From assembly GCA_021234535.1 (NCBI GenBank), contig CM037838.1, positions 16,723,009 through 16,787,008 of the forward strand: DNA of 64,000 nt. Direction: 5' to 3'. Under the pieces are notes generated by a model that saw nothing but the letters and a program-made list of their open reading frames with translations, did no database searches and was not told the DNA's origin. Origin of the DNA: Stichopus chloronotus. Its lineage: Eukaryota; Echinodermata; Holothuroidea; Aspidochirotida; Stichopodidae. Position 1 is the first letter of the stretch. The number at the start of each line of letters is the position of its first letter. Of this stretch, positions 48,301 through 57,743 are shown piece after piece. The position numbers and the translations under genes are program-made.

Positions 48301-48445
48301 AAGCTTTTTCTTGGGAGAAACCTTGAAGTACCTGTTTTTGATATTTGGGGAGGACCCCTCCTTGCTATCGCTGGATAAGTTTATATTCAATACAGAGGCA
48401 CATCCTCTTCCCATCAGAACAGCTAAAGGGGAGAAGCTGTTATGA
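27291..48445 (+). CDS. MAN1B1: ER mannosyl-oligosaccharide 1,2-alpha-mannosidase (GH47), complete, 10 exons
   Basis: The enzyme removes one alpha-1,2-mannose from the central branch of Man9GlcNAc2 and marks misfolded glycoproteins for ER-associated degradation. Exons: 27291-27395, 32842-33051, 38904-39221, 39999-40095, 40818-41003, 41417-41565, 42879-43252, 46372-46492, 46960-47154, 48095-48445. All introns are GT-AG and every phase agrees, giving 2106 nt and 701 residues; the human protein is 699. The cytosolic RDFIS...NNSK block is family-typical. A type II anchor lies at about 47-62, an acidic/basic stem at about 65-240 and the GH47 domain from about 244. Expected catalytic and calcium residues are present: E273 (GKDEL), D461 (ARADSYYEY), E596/E599 (RPESIES) and T685 (FNTEAHP). 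The C525/C554 disulfide pair is also conserved. No defect was seen. The second ATG (27294, A at -3 and G at +4) has the better start context, so the product may be 700 residues. Confidence 0.97.
28268..28490 (-). mobile_element. GC-rich dispersed repeat, copy 2 (inverted)
   Basis: The reverse complement of 28,436-28,485 matches 26,300-26,348 closely (shared GATATGCTAAAACCTCA, AGCTTCC). The opposite end, near AGTGGCATCACCAAGATTTT, corresponds to the GCGAAAATCTTGGCC...CCACTGG end of copy 1. The copy lies in MAN1B1 intron 1. Confidence 0.65.
28500..28610 (-). repeat. GC-rich dispersed repeat, partial copy 3
   Basis: CTGGAAACTCTGAGATTTAA, GCATATCTGCGGGTGAAAAA matches the terminal block of copy 2 in the same orientation. 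It is directly adjacent to copy 2 in intron 1. Confidence 0.55.
32842..33051 (+). CDS. MAN1B1: MAN1B1 exon 2 (signal anchor)
   Basis: CTCCTGGCAG|TGT to ATT|GTAAGG, 70 codons, phase 0 to 0. NGLSRLQRR matches the conserved KQLSRLQR before the human anchor. It is followed by the hydrophobic [16 protein letters not shown] and then a charged stem. Confidence 0.95.
33387..33643. repeat. Dispersed repeat, copy B (partner at 9.08 kb)
   Basis: It shares CTATCTGTGAGAA, GAAAAGAA, TTTGAATAATCTATCATCC and TTCTGTGAAACAAATGCC with copy A, in the same order and orientation, 24.3 kb away. It lies in MAN1B1 intron 2. Confidence 0.75.
35749..36475 (+). mobile_element. Second HINE-like element: hairpin head, TAATC microsatellite, ~157-bp tandem units
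   Basis: A hairpin at 35,751-35,776 (AGCTCATACCAG, loop TATG, CTGGTGAGCT) is followed by ATTGCGATCATGCGGCGTC. A short (TAATC)n run then leads into three to four tandem units of about 157 bp, recognisable by TTCTCCTCCTACAGATTCTC, GTTCCTTGGGTGGT and CCATTTTATGAAATTCTG blocks. The right end is not clear. It sits in MAN1B1 intron 2 in sense orientation. I recall similar head sequences from other marine invertebrate genomes; family assignment is inference. Confidence 0.65.
37440..37870 (+). repeat. Diverged 145-bp-family monomers in MAN1B1 intron 2
   Basis: Up to three decayed units are seen: GGTGGAAATCATCTGAGGTC, GTGAAAGGTCATTTCAGATC and GGAGGTCAAAGATCATCTGG. Spacers resemble the CTCATATATGGTGTGTTGAT part of the 50-52 kb monomer. 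Confidence 0.55.
38904..39221 (+). CDS. MAN1B1: MAN1B1 exon 3 (stem region)
   Basis: TTCTCTACAG|AAA to GAG|GTGAGA, 106 codons, phase 0 to 0. It encodes a highly charged, low-hydrophobicity stem ([22 protein letters not shown]). The stem is poorly conserved in this family; assignment rests on phase, splice sites and position. Confidence 0.9.
39999..40095 (+). CDS. MAN1B1: MAN1B1 exon 4 (acidic stem with polyalanine)
   Basis: ACTGTCAG|GGC to TATG|GTAAGC, 97 nt, phase 0 to 1. A run of seven identical GCA codons encodes A230-A236 between acidic stretches. This microsatellite is likely to vary in length. Confidence 0.9.
40818..41003 (+). CDS. MAN1B1: MAN1B1 exon 5 (start of GH47 domain)
   Basis: TTACGGACAG|GTC to AAAG|GTATGT, phase 1 to 1. 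It contains [20 protein letters not shown] followed by EL, holding catalytic E273, and the strongly conserved [16 protein letters not shown] helix of GH47 enzymes. Confidence 0.97.
41417..41565 (+). CDS. MAN1B1: MAN1B1 exon 6
   Basis: TCTTCCTCAG|AAT to AAAGCG|GTGAGT, phase 1 to 0. It encodes EFNEARDWV...[22 protein letters not shown], the second helical hairpin of the (alpha/alpha)7 barrel. Confidence 0.97.
42879..43252 (+). CDS. MAN1B1: MAN1B1 exon 7
   Basis: GACTTGCAG|ACT to AAAAG|GTGAGT, phase 0 to 2. It holds [23 protein letters not shown] and [15 protein letters not shown], with catalytic D461. It is clearly CpG/GC-richer than the flanking introns. Confidence 0.97.
44304..44520 (+). mobile_element. 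tRNA-derived SINE-like sequence
   Basis: A tRNA-like head at about 44,304-44,371 has an A-box-like GATAGTTTGTTAAAAG and a B-box-like GGGTTCAAATTC at near-tRNA spacing. It is followed by an unrelated body to about 44,520. It lies in MAN1B1 intron 7. It is decayed; no target duplication was recognised, so this is moderate to low confidence. Confidence 0.45.
45370..46270. repeat. Decayed triplet-rich low-complexity tract
   Basis: About 0.9 kb is built almost entirely from GTT/ATT/ACT/GCT triplets (ATTGCTGTTGTTATTTACTG-like phrases). There is no strict higher period. More than one frame stays open for long stretches, giving Leu/Val/Ile-rich pseudo-proteins that are artefacts of the composition. 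It lies in MAN1B1 intron 7, just before exon 8. Confidence 0.85.
46372..46492 (+). CDS. MAN1B1: MAN1B1 exon 8
   Basis: TCTTCAACAG|ATT to AAAATG|GTAAAT, phase 2 to 0. It encodes [20 protein letters not shown] and KLTFIGE, matching the vertebrate EDYVEAIEGV...SEPSKLTFVGE. Confidence 0.96.
46960..47154 (+). CDS. MAN1B1: MAN1B1 exon 9
   Basis: TTCCCCACAG|GAT to GTTAAG|GTAAAG, 65 codons, phase 0. It carries both cysteines of the family disulfide (C525 in [13 protein letters not shown]554 in HTCYQMY) and APEISHFN. Confidence 0.97.
47745..47812 (+). repeat. Weak tRNA-like (SINE?) remnant
   Basis: CTCAGTGGTAGAGT resembles a tRNA D-arm/A-box, and GGCCTGATTCTCAACC about 30 nt later resembles a T-arm. 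No complete cloverleaf can be drawn, so it is not called a tRNA gene. It lies in MAN1B1 intron 9. Confidence 0.3.
48095..48445 (+). CDS. MAN1B1: MAN1B1 exon 10 (terminal)
   Basis: TTCCTTCAG|CCT to TGA. It carries [17 protein letters not shown] (catalytic base region), [28 protein letters not shown] and [10 protein letters not shown] with the calcium-binding threonine T685. It ends KGEKLL. Confidence 0.97.
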   Translation, partial: PLDKHNLLRPESIESMFYMYRITGDKYYQEWAWKIFQAFEKHTKVKKGGYTSIGDVKSPENVKVRDKMESFFLGETLKYLFLIFGEDPSLLSLDKFIFNTEAHPLPIRTAKGEKLL

Positions 48446-48879
48446 TGAATGTTGTCTGTCCTTTGTGGGGGGATGCCACCGCTTGATGGAGATTGTTTCA
48501 GAGTCGGAACGAAATGGTGGTACAGCTGGAGAAAGACGGATATACCAATATAGCCGGAGTAAGATGGATACACCAATATCTTATGGCAAGGATGGCATCA
48601 CACAATGGACAGAAGGGAGTCAAAACTTCCTTTGCCGCAAGGGCTAGCCACTCCAGGGAGCGTTTGGCTCGGCCAATTATTTCGAAAGAGGAAATGGTTC
48701 AGTGCTTTGAAAATACATCAATCACCTTTTAAGTCATTTTCACCTTTTTAAGTGTAAAGCGGTTTATGCACAGACTGAAGGGGGTTCAAGCAGCCCACTT
48801 TAAAGTTTGAACAGAAAGAAGTAAACAACTGTTCAAGTGTTCACTATGAGAGCCTGATAGATTTACTTTCATCCATGCC

Positions 48880-48885
48880 AATAAA
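48880..48885 (+). terminator. Candidate MAN1B1 polyadenylation signal
   Basis: AATAAA lies 435 bp after the MAN1B1 stop. Another AATAAA is at 49,202. Which one is used cannot be told from sequence alone. Confidence 0.4.
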
Positions 48886-50426
48886 TCTTCTGTTTAAGGC
48901 ATCATGACCTAGGCTTACTTTGTAAGTGCAGTTAATGCAGTAGGCTATGGTTTTTCTTTGTATAGACAGCAATGAAATGTGTGGATGGGGGAGTAAAGAT
49001 ATAAGGGAACTGTTCCGTGTTTCATGTGCAGCTTATATATTTTATCTTTTAAAAGTCAGTCAAGTAACACAAAATCAAGAGAGCAGCTTGTCAAAAAAAA
49101 AGTCCAACTAAATGAAGTGTCATTGCTTTCTTACTTCTTCTATTTAAATTTGTTCAAAAGGAGGAAAAACAGTCAAAGTTTTACATCTTTCAAGCAAGAA
49201 GAATAAACTGCTTCACGCTGATAAGGCCTCTTGAAGAATGTTAGAAGATTGGCGCTTTGTTTGTCTCCGTGGCCAAAACAATTTGTCACATTGAAGGAAT
49301 ATTTTATATATGTGACTATGTGAGGTCATGCTATAACTGATTTTTTTTTTTATGGGCCAAAATATTGCCAAATTAATTTACTACTGTAACTGCCTGAGAA
49401 GGTGTATGAACTCATGCCCTCTATGGAATGAAATTTTGCTACTTTGTTGGTATCCACTGCCAGAAATGTGGGGGATAGTATCCTGAAAATTCAGGTAGTA
49501 TGTAAGATTCCAAAACAAATTAATATTTTTTCATCTTGCTGAGAAGATGCTTAGCCTCATAGCATCCCACTGAAGGGCAATTTGTTTGTTTGCAGTGATA
49601 GCCAAAAGAGTTGTTAACGTTTGGTAGCACCGTAGCAATGATGGGGACAATAGGTCATGCTACGCTGTTTCCCTTCGGATGACAAAGGTGACCGACAAAT
49701 GCAAATACACTGCCACCACTTTTCCCTTCAAGAGAGGTTTATAATTTATCACGCCACTGCGGGAGGCGGGGCCATGCCGGTGGTCAAAAATTGATGCAAT
49801 ATTTCTTCTTCAGATGGTCTAACTGGCTGGAATTTGTATTAAGAAAAATCAGGTTGCCTTGTAAGCATATTTTTTGCTCTAACTGTAAGAATTCTATCAC
49901 GGAAGTTGTTATCATTTTCTGTGTATCTCTGTTATAAATACTGTATTATAAGTTGTAGTTGATGTATTGATGGCCTTGGTATGCAAATTTATGCACGTAT
50001 GCAAATCATTCCTTGCTGCTGGAAGAAAACTCATCTTTTTACTTGCTGCATATAGTTATTAAAAGGATGCAAATATCGGGTCCTATCTCTGCTCGGTAAA
50101 TGGCGTCATAAATTATTCGTTGTTAACTGAGAGCGAAATTGATCTTTGGTAGTGTAAGCAGAAAAGACATTAGTAAGCAGAAAGTCTTCGTACCCTTTTG
50201 TCAAAATATCATCCTCTCCTGTGTGACTTAAAATATGCGGAATATTCATCAAAAGCAACGAAGGGATATGCAGATAATATGAGACAGAGATCTGGTAAGT
50301 GTCATATCAAAATTAGTAATCACCTTTGACAAAATTTTACTGACTTGTCTGCCAGATGGTTTAAATTTCCAAAATGGTTAGAACTGTCTCTGATTTTTAA
50401 GATCAGTTTTTTTAAGATGAATTTTT

Positions 50427-52675
50427 GATTTCCTTGCCGAAGGCAGAAGGAATCTATGCGATGGTGATGTCGTGTGTGTGTGAGGGTGTGTGTATGTGTG
50501 TGTGTGAGGGTGTGTGTATGTGACACTTCTTGTAAACACGATATCTCAAGAAGGGTAACCATGACTGATGTCATACTTGGTGTGTGGGTTGGTCATATTG
50601 AGTAGATGATCCCTATTGTTTTTGGTGGAGGTCAAAGGTCATTTGGGGTCACCAGAGGTCAAAATGTGAAAACCTTGTAAACACGATATCTCAAGAACGG
50701 TAACTGTGACTGATGTCATACGTACTGTGTGGGTTGTTCATATTGAGTAGATGATCTCTATTGTTTGTAGTGGAGGTCAAAGGTCATTTGAGGTCACCAG
50801 AGGTCAAAATGTGAAAACCTTGTAAACACGATATCTCAAGAACGGTAACTGTGTCTGATGTCATACCTGGTGTGTGGGTCAGTCATATTGAGTAGATGAT
50901 CCCTATTGCTTTTAGTGGCGGTCAAAGGTCATTTGAGGTCAACGGAGGTCAAACTGGAAAAACCTTGTAAACATAATATCTCTAGAAGGTTAAATGTGAC
51001 TGATGTCATACTTACTGTGTGGGTTGGTCATATGAAGTAGATGATCCCTATTGCTTTTGGTGGCGGTCAAAGGTCATTTGAGGTCACCAGAGGTCAAAAT
51101 GTGAAAACCTTGTAAACACGATATCTCAAGAACGGTAACTGTGACTGATGTCATACGTAGTGTGTGGGTTGGTCATATTGAGTAGATGATCCCTATCGTT
51201 TTTGGTGGAGTTCAAAGGTCATTTGGGGTCACCAGAGGTCAAAATGTGAAAACCTTGTAAACACGATATCTCAAGAACGGTAACTGTGACTGATGTCATA
51301 CTTACTGTGTGGGTTGTTCATATTGAGTAGATGAACTCTATTGTTTTTAGTGGAGGTCAAAGGTCATTTGAGGTCACCAGCGGTCAAAATGTGAAAACCT
51401 TGTAAACACGATATTTCAAGAACGGTAACTGTGTCTGATGTCATACCTAGTGTGTGGGTCAGTCATATTGAGTAGATGATCCCTATTGCTTTTAGTGGCG
51501 GTCAAAGGTCATTTGAGGTCAACGGAGGTCAAACTGGAAAAACCTTGTAAACATAATATCTCTAGAAGGGTAACTGTGACTGATGTCATACTTACTGTGT
51601 GGGTTGATCATATGAAGTAGATGATCCCTATTGCTTTTGGTGGAGGTCAGAGGTCATTTGAGGTCACCAGAGGTCAAAATGTGAAAACCTTGTAAACACG
51701 ATATCTCAAGAACGGTAACTGTGACTGATGTCATACTTAGTGTGTGAGTTGGTCATATTGAGTAGATAATCCCTATTGTTTTTAGTGGAGGTCAAAGGTC
51801 ATTTGAGGTCACCAGAGGTCAAAATGTGAAAACCTTGTAAACACGATATCTCAAGAATGGTAACTGTGTCTGATATTATACCTGGTGTGTGGGTTAGACA
51901 TATTGAGTAGATGATCCCTATCGTTTTTGGTGGCGGTCAAAGGTCATTGAGGTCAACGGAGGTCAAACTGGAAAAACCTTGTAAACACAGTATCTGCAGA
52001 AGAGTAACTGTGACTGATGTCATACTTACTGTGTGGGTTGGTCATATGAAGTAGATGATCCCTATTGCTTTTGGTGGCGGTCAAAGGTCATTTGAGGTCA
52101 CCAGAGGTCAAAATGTGAAAATCTTGTAAACATGATATCTCAAGAACGGTAACTGCGACTGATGCCATACTTGGTGTGTGAGTTGGTCATATTGAGTAGA
52201 TGATCCCTATTGTTTTTGGTGGAGATAAAGGTCACTTGAGGTCACCCTGAGTCAAACTGTAAACACATTGTAAACACAGTATCTCTAGAAGGGTAAGTGT
52301 GACTGATGTCATACTTGGTGTGTGGGTTAGTCATATTGAGTAGATGACTCCTATTGTTTTTGTGGAGGTCAAAGGTCGTTTGAGGTCCCCCGAGGTGAAA
52401 ATTTTCTAGCACATTATCTCCAGAAGAGTAATGTTGACTGATGTCATACTTGATGTGTAGGTTCCCCATACTGGGTAGGTGATCCCTATTGCTTTTAGTG
52501 GACGTCAAATGTCATTTGAGGTCACCAAAATAAAGGTTATTTGGGTTAAAGGCTTATTAATGTGGTGTTTCAAGACCAGTAACTGCAGTTGATCTCATAC
52601 TTGTCATGTGAATAATTCATGCTTGTTATAATATAACCATGTGGCAAGGAATCACAAAGCCTTTTGGCTTTCTGG
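50427..52675. mobile_element. HINE/DINE-like element carrying a 145-bp tandem array
   Basis: Left end: GATTTCCTTGCC at 50,427-50,438, part of a hairpin (TTCCTTGCC...GGCAGAAGGAA), then CTATGC, a (TG)n/GAGGG microsatellite and TGACACTT. Core: about 14 monomers with CTTGTAAACACG-type junctions at 50529, 50673, 50819, 50964, 51109, 51254, 51399, 51544, 51689, 51834, 51978 and 52123, a period of 145 bp. Right end: GGCAAGGAATC at 52,642-52,652, the near inverse of the left end. A perfect stem-loop follows (AAAGCC-TTTT-GGCTTT, 52,656-52,671), then CTGG. There is no coding capacity. The order of inverted ends, microsatellite, central tandem repeats and 3' stem-loop is that of non-autonomous Helitron/Helentron relatives; this class assignment is inference. 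Confidence 0.7.
50525..52530. repeat. 145-bp tandem array with 580-bp higher-order repeat and DR1 motifs
   Basis: Each monomer contains a version of GAGGTCAAAGGTCATTTGAG followed by GTCACCAGAGGTCAAA. Variant markers recur every four monomers: GGGTTGTTCATATTG, then GTGTCTGATGTCATACC with GGGTCAGTCATATTG, then AACGGAGGTCAAACTGG. The AACGGAGG variant is at about 50,941, 51,521 and 51,954. Most monomers are close to each other, while the last two or three (52.2-52.53 kb) are diverged, as expected at an array edge. Confidence 0.9.
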
Positions 52676-53937
52676 TTATTGATAGTGTAGACAATTGCTC
52701 AAAGTTTTGCTGGATTGTTTGCCCTAGATTTTTCTTTCTTTATTCTTCCTACATTTAAAGGGTTGAAGGTCATTTTTTTTTCTCTCATACACTTCACTTG
52801 TCATCATATGCTTCTTCGATGACCTCGGTCAGCTGTTCCGAAAGGACTGCTTTGTCAAAATACTTATAAATCAAAACAGTAATCCTTCAGAAATTTGCCA
52901 ATTTATGTCATTAGTATTAACTGCTGTTTCCTTTTCTTTTCATGTTTTTGCACAGTTTTCTTGTAGCGGCTTCGAGATATCTTTGCCATTTTGGCTTAAA
53001 AGTATCAAAATTTTTTCAAAGGGCATGGCTGTCCCCTCCCCTCATCTCTGCCAAAGATTCTGACGTGACCAAAACTCCTGTCAGACTTTAAAGCTACACT
53101 TCAGAGTTTTACGGGTATCAGAAATGTGACTAATTTGGTGCCTCAAAGTTTGCACTCTGCTCCCAAAATTGTCAGGTAAAGAAACAAATACAAATGCAGA
53201 GTGTCCTGAATACATCACTTTGTATTGGTTTCTGTTACTGCATCTGAGCTTACGTCAACATTTGTAAAATGTGGCAAAGAAATATGAAAACGAACCAGGA
53301 GATGATGAATGTTTGTATCCTTACCTTATTTGTGGCATATTTTATCAAGTGTTCCAAATTTATGTCTGAATGTAAAGCCTACTTAACAAAATGTATCCTC
53401 ATAAGTAAACTTCGATGTGGATAGATGAATATAATCACTGGTAATCATTAACCAAAGAATGTTAAGCTTTTTACATGTGAAGAGATTAGGCACTAGGGGT
53501 GTGATTGGTGTACCGATGCGTGAAGATTAATTAGCGTGTGATGTGAGACAGTCCAAGGTGTTCCTTGAACTCTGACCGTGGAAGTCTTCTAACTCTGTAC
53601 CTTTAAAGCCATTACGTTGAGTCTATGAACACTGACCTGGACCGTCAAGAACGTCTTAAACTCAAACCAAGTTGTCCAGTGCTCCTACTTCTGTATTTTG
53701 TGGACTTTGCAAAGCGGTGGATATCTATTGGAGCTCACTGAAGAGTGTATCCTGGGTTACCTGGTTGTGTAAATGAGTGAGGATGGTGGCTGGGAGGATG
53801 ATAGAGGGGGGTATGGGGGTAGGGGATGAGTGGAGGGCACTGGTGTCATTTACTTCGTAACCTCTCTTCCCTGGCGTCAGCGTTTAAAGACACTGCTGCA
53901 TCAGCAGTGGAGTCTACCCGATTTTCTTGGAGTTCTT

Positions 53938-54163
53938 TGTTCCCAGGGTTTCGATGTTCCCCATGTTTGTATTATTTATTTCAATGGTTGCTGATGAGTT
54001 GCAAGGTTGATTTATTCCCAGGGTTTTTATGTCCCCAGAAATGTCTCTGTAATCCTGGAGGTCCAGCGTTCCTGGGGTTCAACGTCGCCTTCACAGTGGA
54101 ATAGGAACATCGGGATCGAACCTTTCGAAAATCGAATTTCGAGAACATCGAACCCTGGGAACA
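53938..54163. repeat. Fold-back with ~21-bp inverted arms
   Basis: The left arm starts at 53,938 with TGTTCCCAGGGTTTCGATG. The right arm, 54,143-54,163, contains CATCGAACCCTGGGAACA, the reverse complement except for one base. The 180-bp interior has further partial copies (CCCAGGGTTTTTATGTCCCC, CCTGGGGTTCAACG). It is probably a small palindromic mobile element. Confidence 0.6.
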
Positions 54164-54229
54164 TGGAACCCCGGGATTATTGACATAGAACCTCAGCATC
54201 GCTTACAGCTCAATATAGCTCGGAGAAAT

Positions 54230-54370
54230 TCTATCACCAGGGTTCCTGCAGTCATGGAAAACCTGGAAAAGTCATGATGATTTGGAGAAACATTTCAAGG
54301 CCGGGAAAGGTTTGAAATTCATGGAAATTGTAGTGCGCTGGACAAGCCATGAAATTTTCACAAATTAACC
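54230..54370. repeat. CATGGAAAACCTGGAAAAG-type dispersed repeat
   Basis: It reads CAGTCATGGAAAACCTGGAA and continues AAGTCATGATG...CATGGAAATTG...CCATGAAATTTTCAC. I recall similar text as a widespread repeat in animal genomes; only one copy is in this window. No coding potential. Confidence 0.4.
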
Positions 54371-57101
54371 TTGTTCCTCCCGCACCTGTAATATCAAACT
54401 TGACTATCATGTGCAGCTCATATTTCTTTGACTTTTGTTATTGCAGTTGAAAACTATGTGTAAGACGTCAGGTGGGAGGTCACAGAAATTCTATATTGGA
54501 TCACGCAGAAAGTGATGAAAATTGATTCTCTAGAAAGTACAGGGACCTTGTATCATGTGATTGGTGCTGCTTTAGTAACCTCCCCTGCCTAACAAGTTAC
54601 CATGCTTTCCTGCCTGCTTACTTGTCCACCGTTGGCACTTTGATATCATTTTACTTTTCAAGTTTCATGTTTTGTACATCTCTATTTGAATACTGTATGT
54701 TTTACCACTTCGATGAATCCTTGCATTGTTTTCTTTTGAATTCTAGCTTTTTCTTTCAGCAATGTGATTTTAAGTTTTATTATATGTTGTAATATAAGGT
54801 TTCCCTCAGGTTTTTTTTGATGACTTCAACTATTTACTGTGTATTTTTTATTTTCATGGGCAAGGTGAGGTGGTTAGTTTGCATCCTTGTACAAGAAACA
54901 GGGGATTTAATTGTGTTGTCATGTGTTTGGCTTAGTCAGTGGACCTCTTAAACCTTTGAAGTCAGTTGGCCAGAGAAATAGACGATATCAAAGAAATTAT
55001 GAGAGGCAACTGGTGGTGCATGGGTGGAAAAGAAAAAAATTCAAAACCAAACCGATCAAAAACGGAACAACTCAGTGACACCAGCTGTACGCTCAGTACT
55101 TTGACCTCTATGGTAGTGTTGGGGCCAGTGTACAGTATTGTAACTAGCATTGTGAAAACTTCTGTATGGAGATCATTATCTGCTCTACTGTGTGAACAAA
55201 AGTTCCAAATTGTACTCAGAATATTGATTAGCAATAGCATGCAAAACATTTGTCACGACTGCATGTAGTGCATTTTGTTTTACATGTAAGTCATTAATTG
55301 CAAACAGAATGAACAACAATTTGGTTCACATTGTATACAGAAACACTGGTTAAAGCAGAATATTTGATGAAACCTAACCCAGAGATAAATGGTTACAATA
55401 TAAAAGTATACGGGTAACACATCTTCATTTAAAACGTCCACATCTTCAAGTTTTACTGTGTTATAATTCAAAGTGGAAGGCATGCTGTGTTTCCCCAATA
55501 AGTAGCACAAAGTTGGGCACTTTTTACTACTTTGTTCTTAGAGTGTAGTCCATTCTTTGGTCCATTTGTCATAGGTTAATACTGTGTGATTTGACTTGCC
55601 CATTACATGCAGAGCATTTGATACTATTTATGCACCCAAAACTTTTTGCATGCTTTGCAGAACATACCTTGAAATCTCTGGGCAGGGGAATTCATGACAT
55701 TTTGCAGTATGCCGATGTTTCAAACCATGACAAACATTATCATGGGAAATGTGTGCATATGTAGCAGCAACTTGTTACAAGTCTTCGAATCATGACCTCC
55801 CCCCCCCCCGATGGGGTTTTATAGGCAACATTGTATGTGGGGTAATCTGACTGTTGTGTGGGTAGCTCAGAATACTATGACATCAGCCCCATGAAAGTAC
55901 AAGTTTTGTTGCATAACAGTTTTGCCAACTCATTTTATTTCTTGTTCATCAATAAAGATTTTTTTGTTATAAATATACATATTTTTCCTTTAGCTTTGTC
56001 AGCCAACCCTCTTGGTGTACGTTAACTTGTACCTTTGACCGCAGTTTTGGAGGGAATAAAATTTTTGTAATGTTCTCATTTGTTCGTGGGCATTTGTCAT
56101 AATTAACAACAGGGAAGAAGAGTCTTTAAGAATTGTTAAAAGCATTTTCTTTTTTTTTTCATTTGAACTTTCAAGACTTTCCTGGTTACTTTATTACGTT
56201 TGCATCCACCCAGACAAATCTCCCATCATTCCTGATCTCTTGATATCTTAACTCCACCTGAAATGGGAAAGTGGGTTTTTATCTTTCTCTTTTGTTTTTA
56301 AAAATACAAGAAATTATTTTCAGTATTCAATCCTTTCACTTGTAATAAATGTAATATATGAACCTTTTAAGTTTAACGTTCACTAGTTTACGTTCTTCCA
56401 ACTCTTGTCATTCATCCTTTGAATTTTTTTCTTTCCATGGACGTCACCGATACTTTCTGCCGGCAGTGGAATCTAAGCTATGTAAATTGTATTTTAAGAG
56501 AAATCTGTCTTTGATAGTTGGTGAGAAAAGTCATCATGAGGTGCTGGATCATCCAAAATGGTGAGAAACGTCCCACAAAATCGTGAGGACAAAAGTACTC
56601 TCAAACGTCTGCCAATGGAATACCTATTTCCTCTATCAATGTTCTTTTGAAGGTATTTTTGGGAACTTTTACTGATATTTGAAACTACAAGATTTGTGAT
56701 CTGTTGGTAAGTTACTGCATTTATTATGTATCACAGATGGTAATAGGTTGACACGATTTATGATTCTTACTCCTGGTACTGACGCTTACACTGTATCATG
56801 AAATCTCGGCAATATCATCAGAAATTTACAAATGTGTATAAAATAAACAAACAGAAGACATGAACAAATGTAATTCACTCTGTTCTTCTGTCGTGAGTGA
56901 TGTTTTTGTCTTTCACCAGAGATTAATTATGCTGTGAAGTTTAGCGGATAAAAAAATATTTATTACAGATGACTATCAATTAAGATGCTAAAACCAAAGA
57001 AAAAAAAAAGGTTGAACGAAAGCATTCCAGTCACCTATGTTGTGTGCTGAAAACATTCACCCCCCCACCTTCAGGAGGGTTTCCTGTTTGGTTATGACCA
57101 G

Positions 57102-57623
57102 CAGACCTGTCAACTCTCCCCGTTTGGATGGGAGGCTCCCGCTTTTTGTCCAGATCTCCTGCCCTCCTGGTTTCATATTTTAACCTACCCGTTTTTAAGT
57201 CCATTTGCGACATTTCAGGCAAAAGCCAAAACAGTTAGCATGTGGCTTATTTGAGTGGTCGGCTATGGTGAGTAATCGTATAGTGCATTGAAAATCAGAT
57301 CGTTGTTCACAACATTTTCAACTTTCATACTGTCACTACCGTAGATTAGCACCAATTACACCAATAGCAATTTGATTTGTAAGTCACGTCTTAGTATGTC
57401 ACAGGCTGTGCATGCAAAACGGCGTATATGTGTAGCTGCAATGTACGTGAAAGATAGGCCCTCAAGGGCAACTTTTGCTGTGCATGTGTGTGATAATTCT
57501 CTCCGTGGCACTGCTTTCTGTTGAAAATTGCCATTCTCCCTATTTTTTTACTAATCTCCTGATATTTTGGCTCTGGAAATGTAAATCTCCCTATTTTTTT
57601 AGTGAGACAGGTTGGCAGGTCTG
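57102..57623. mobile_element. hAT-like MITE with 13-bp terminal inverted repeats
   Basis: Left CAGACCTGTCAAC (57,102-57,114) and right GTTGGCAGGTCTG (57,611-57,623) are inverted copies with one mismatch. The CAG...CTG ends are hAT-like. The interior repeats CTCCCTATTTTTTT and CTCCCGCTTTTTG phrases and has no transposase frame. The flanks are GACCAG and TACCAG, an imperfect possible target duplication. Confidence 0.7.
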
Positions 57624-57626
57624 TAC

Positions 57627-57743
57627 CAGTGTTGTAACCGAGTGCTGGCAGACCGAGGCCAGCCTTGAACAGAGGCTTGTGACACTATATGTGTGTATGA
57701 CTCAAGGTCTGAGTCTTTGAGGCCAGCTTTGACTACAACCCTG
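57627..57743. mobile_element. Second short hAT-like MITE abutting the first
   Basis: CAGTGTTGTA at the left and TACAACCCTG at the right are inverted with one mismatch and again give CAG...CTG ends. It is 117 bp, starting 4 bp after the first MITE. The interior contains paired GAGGCCAGC(C/T)TTGA blocks. Confidence 0.5.

Noticed and set aside
50525..52530. CRISPR array
   Set aside because: 145-bp contiguous monomers without spacers in a eukaryotic intergenic region.
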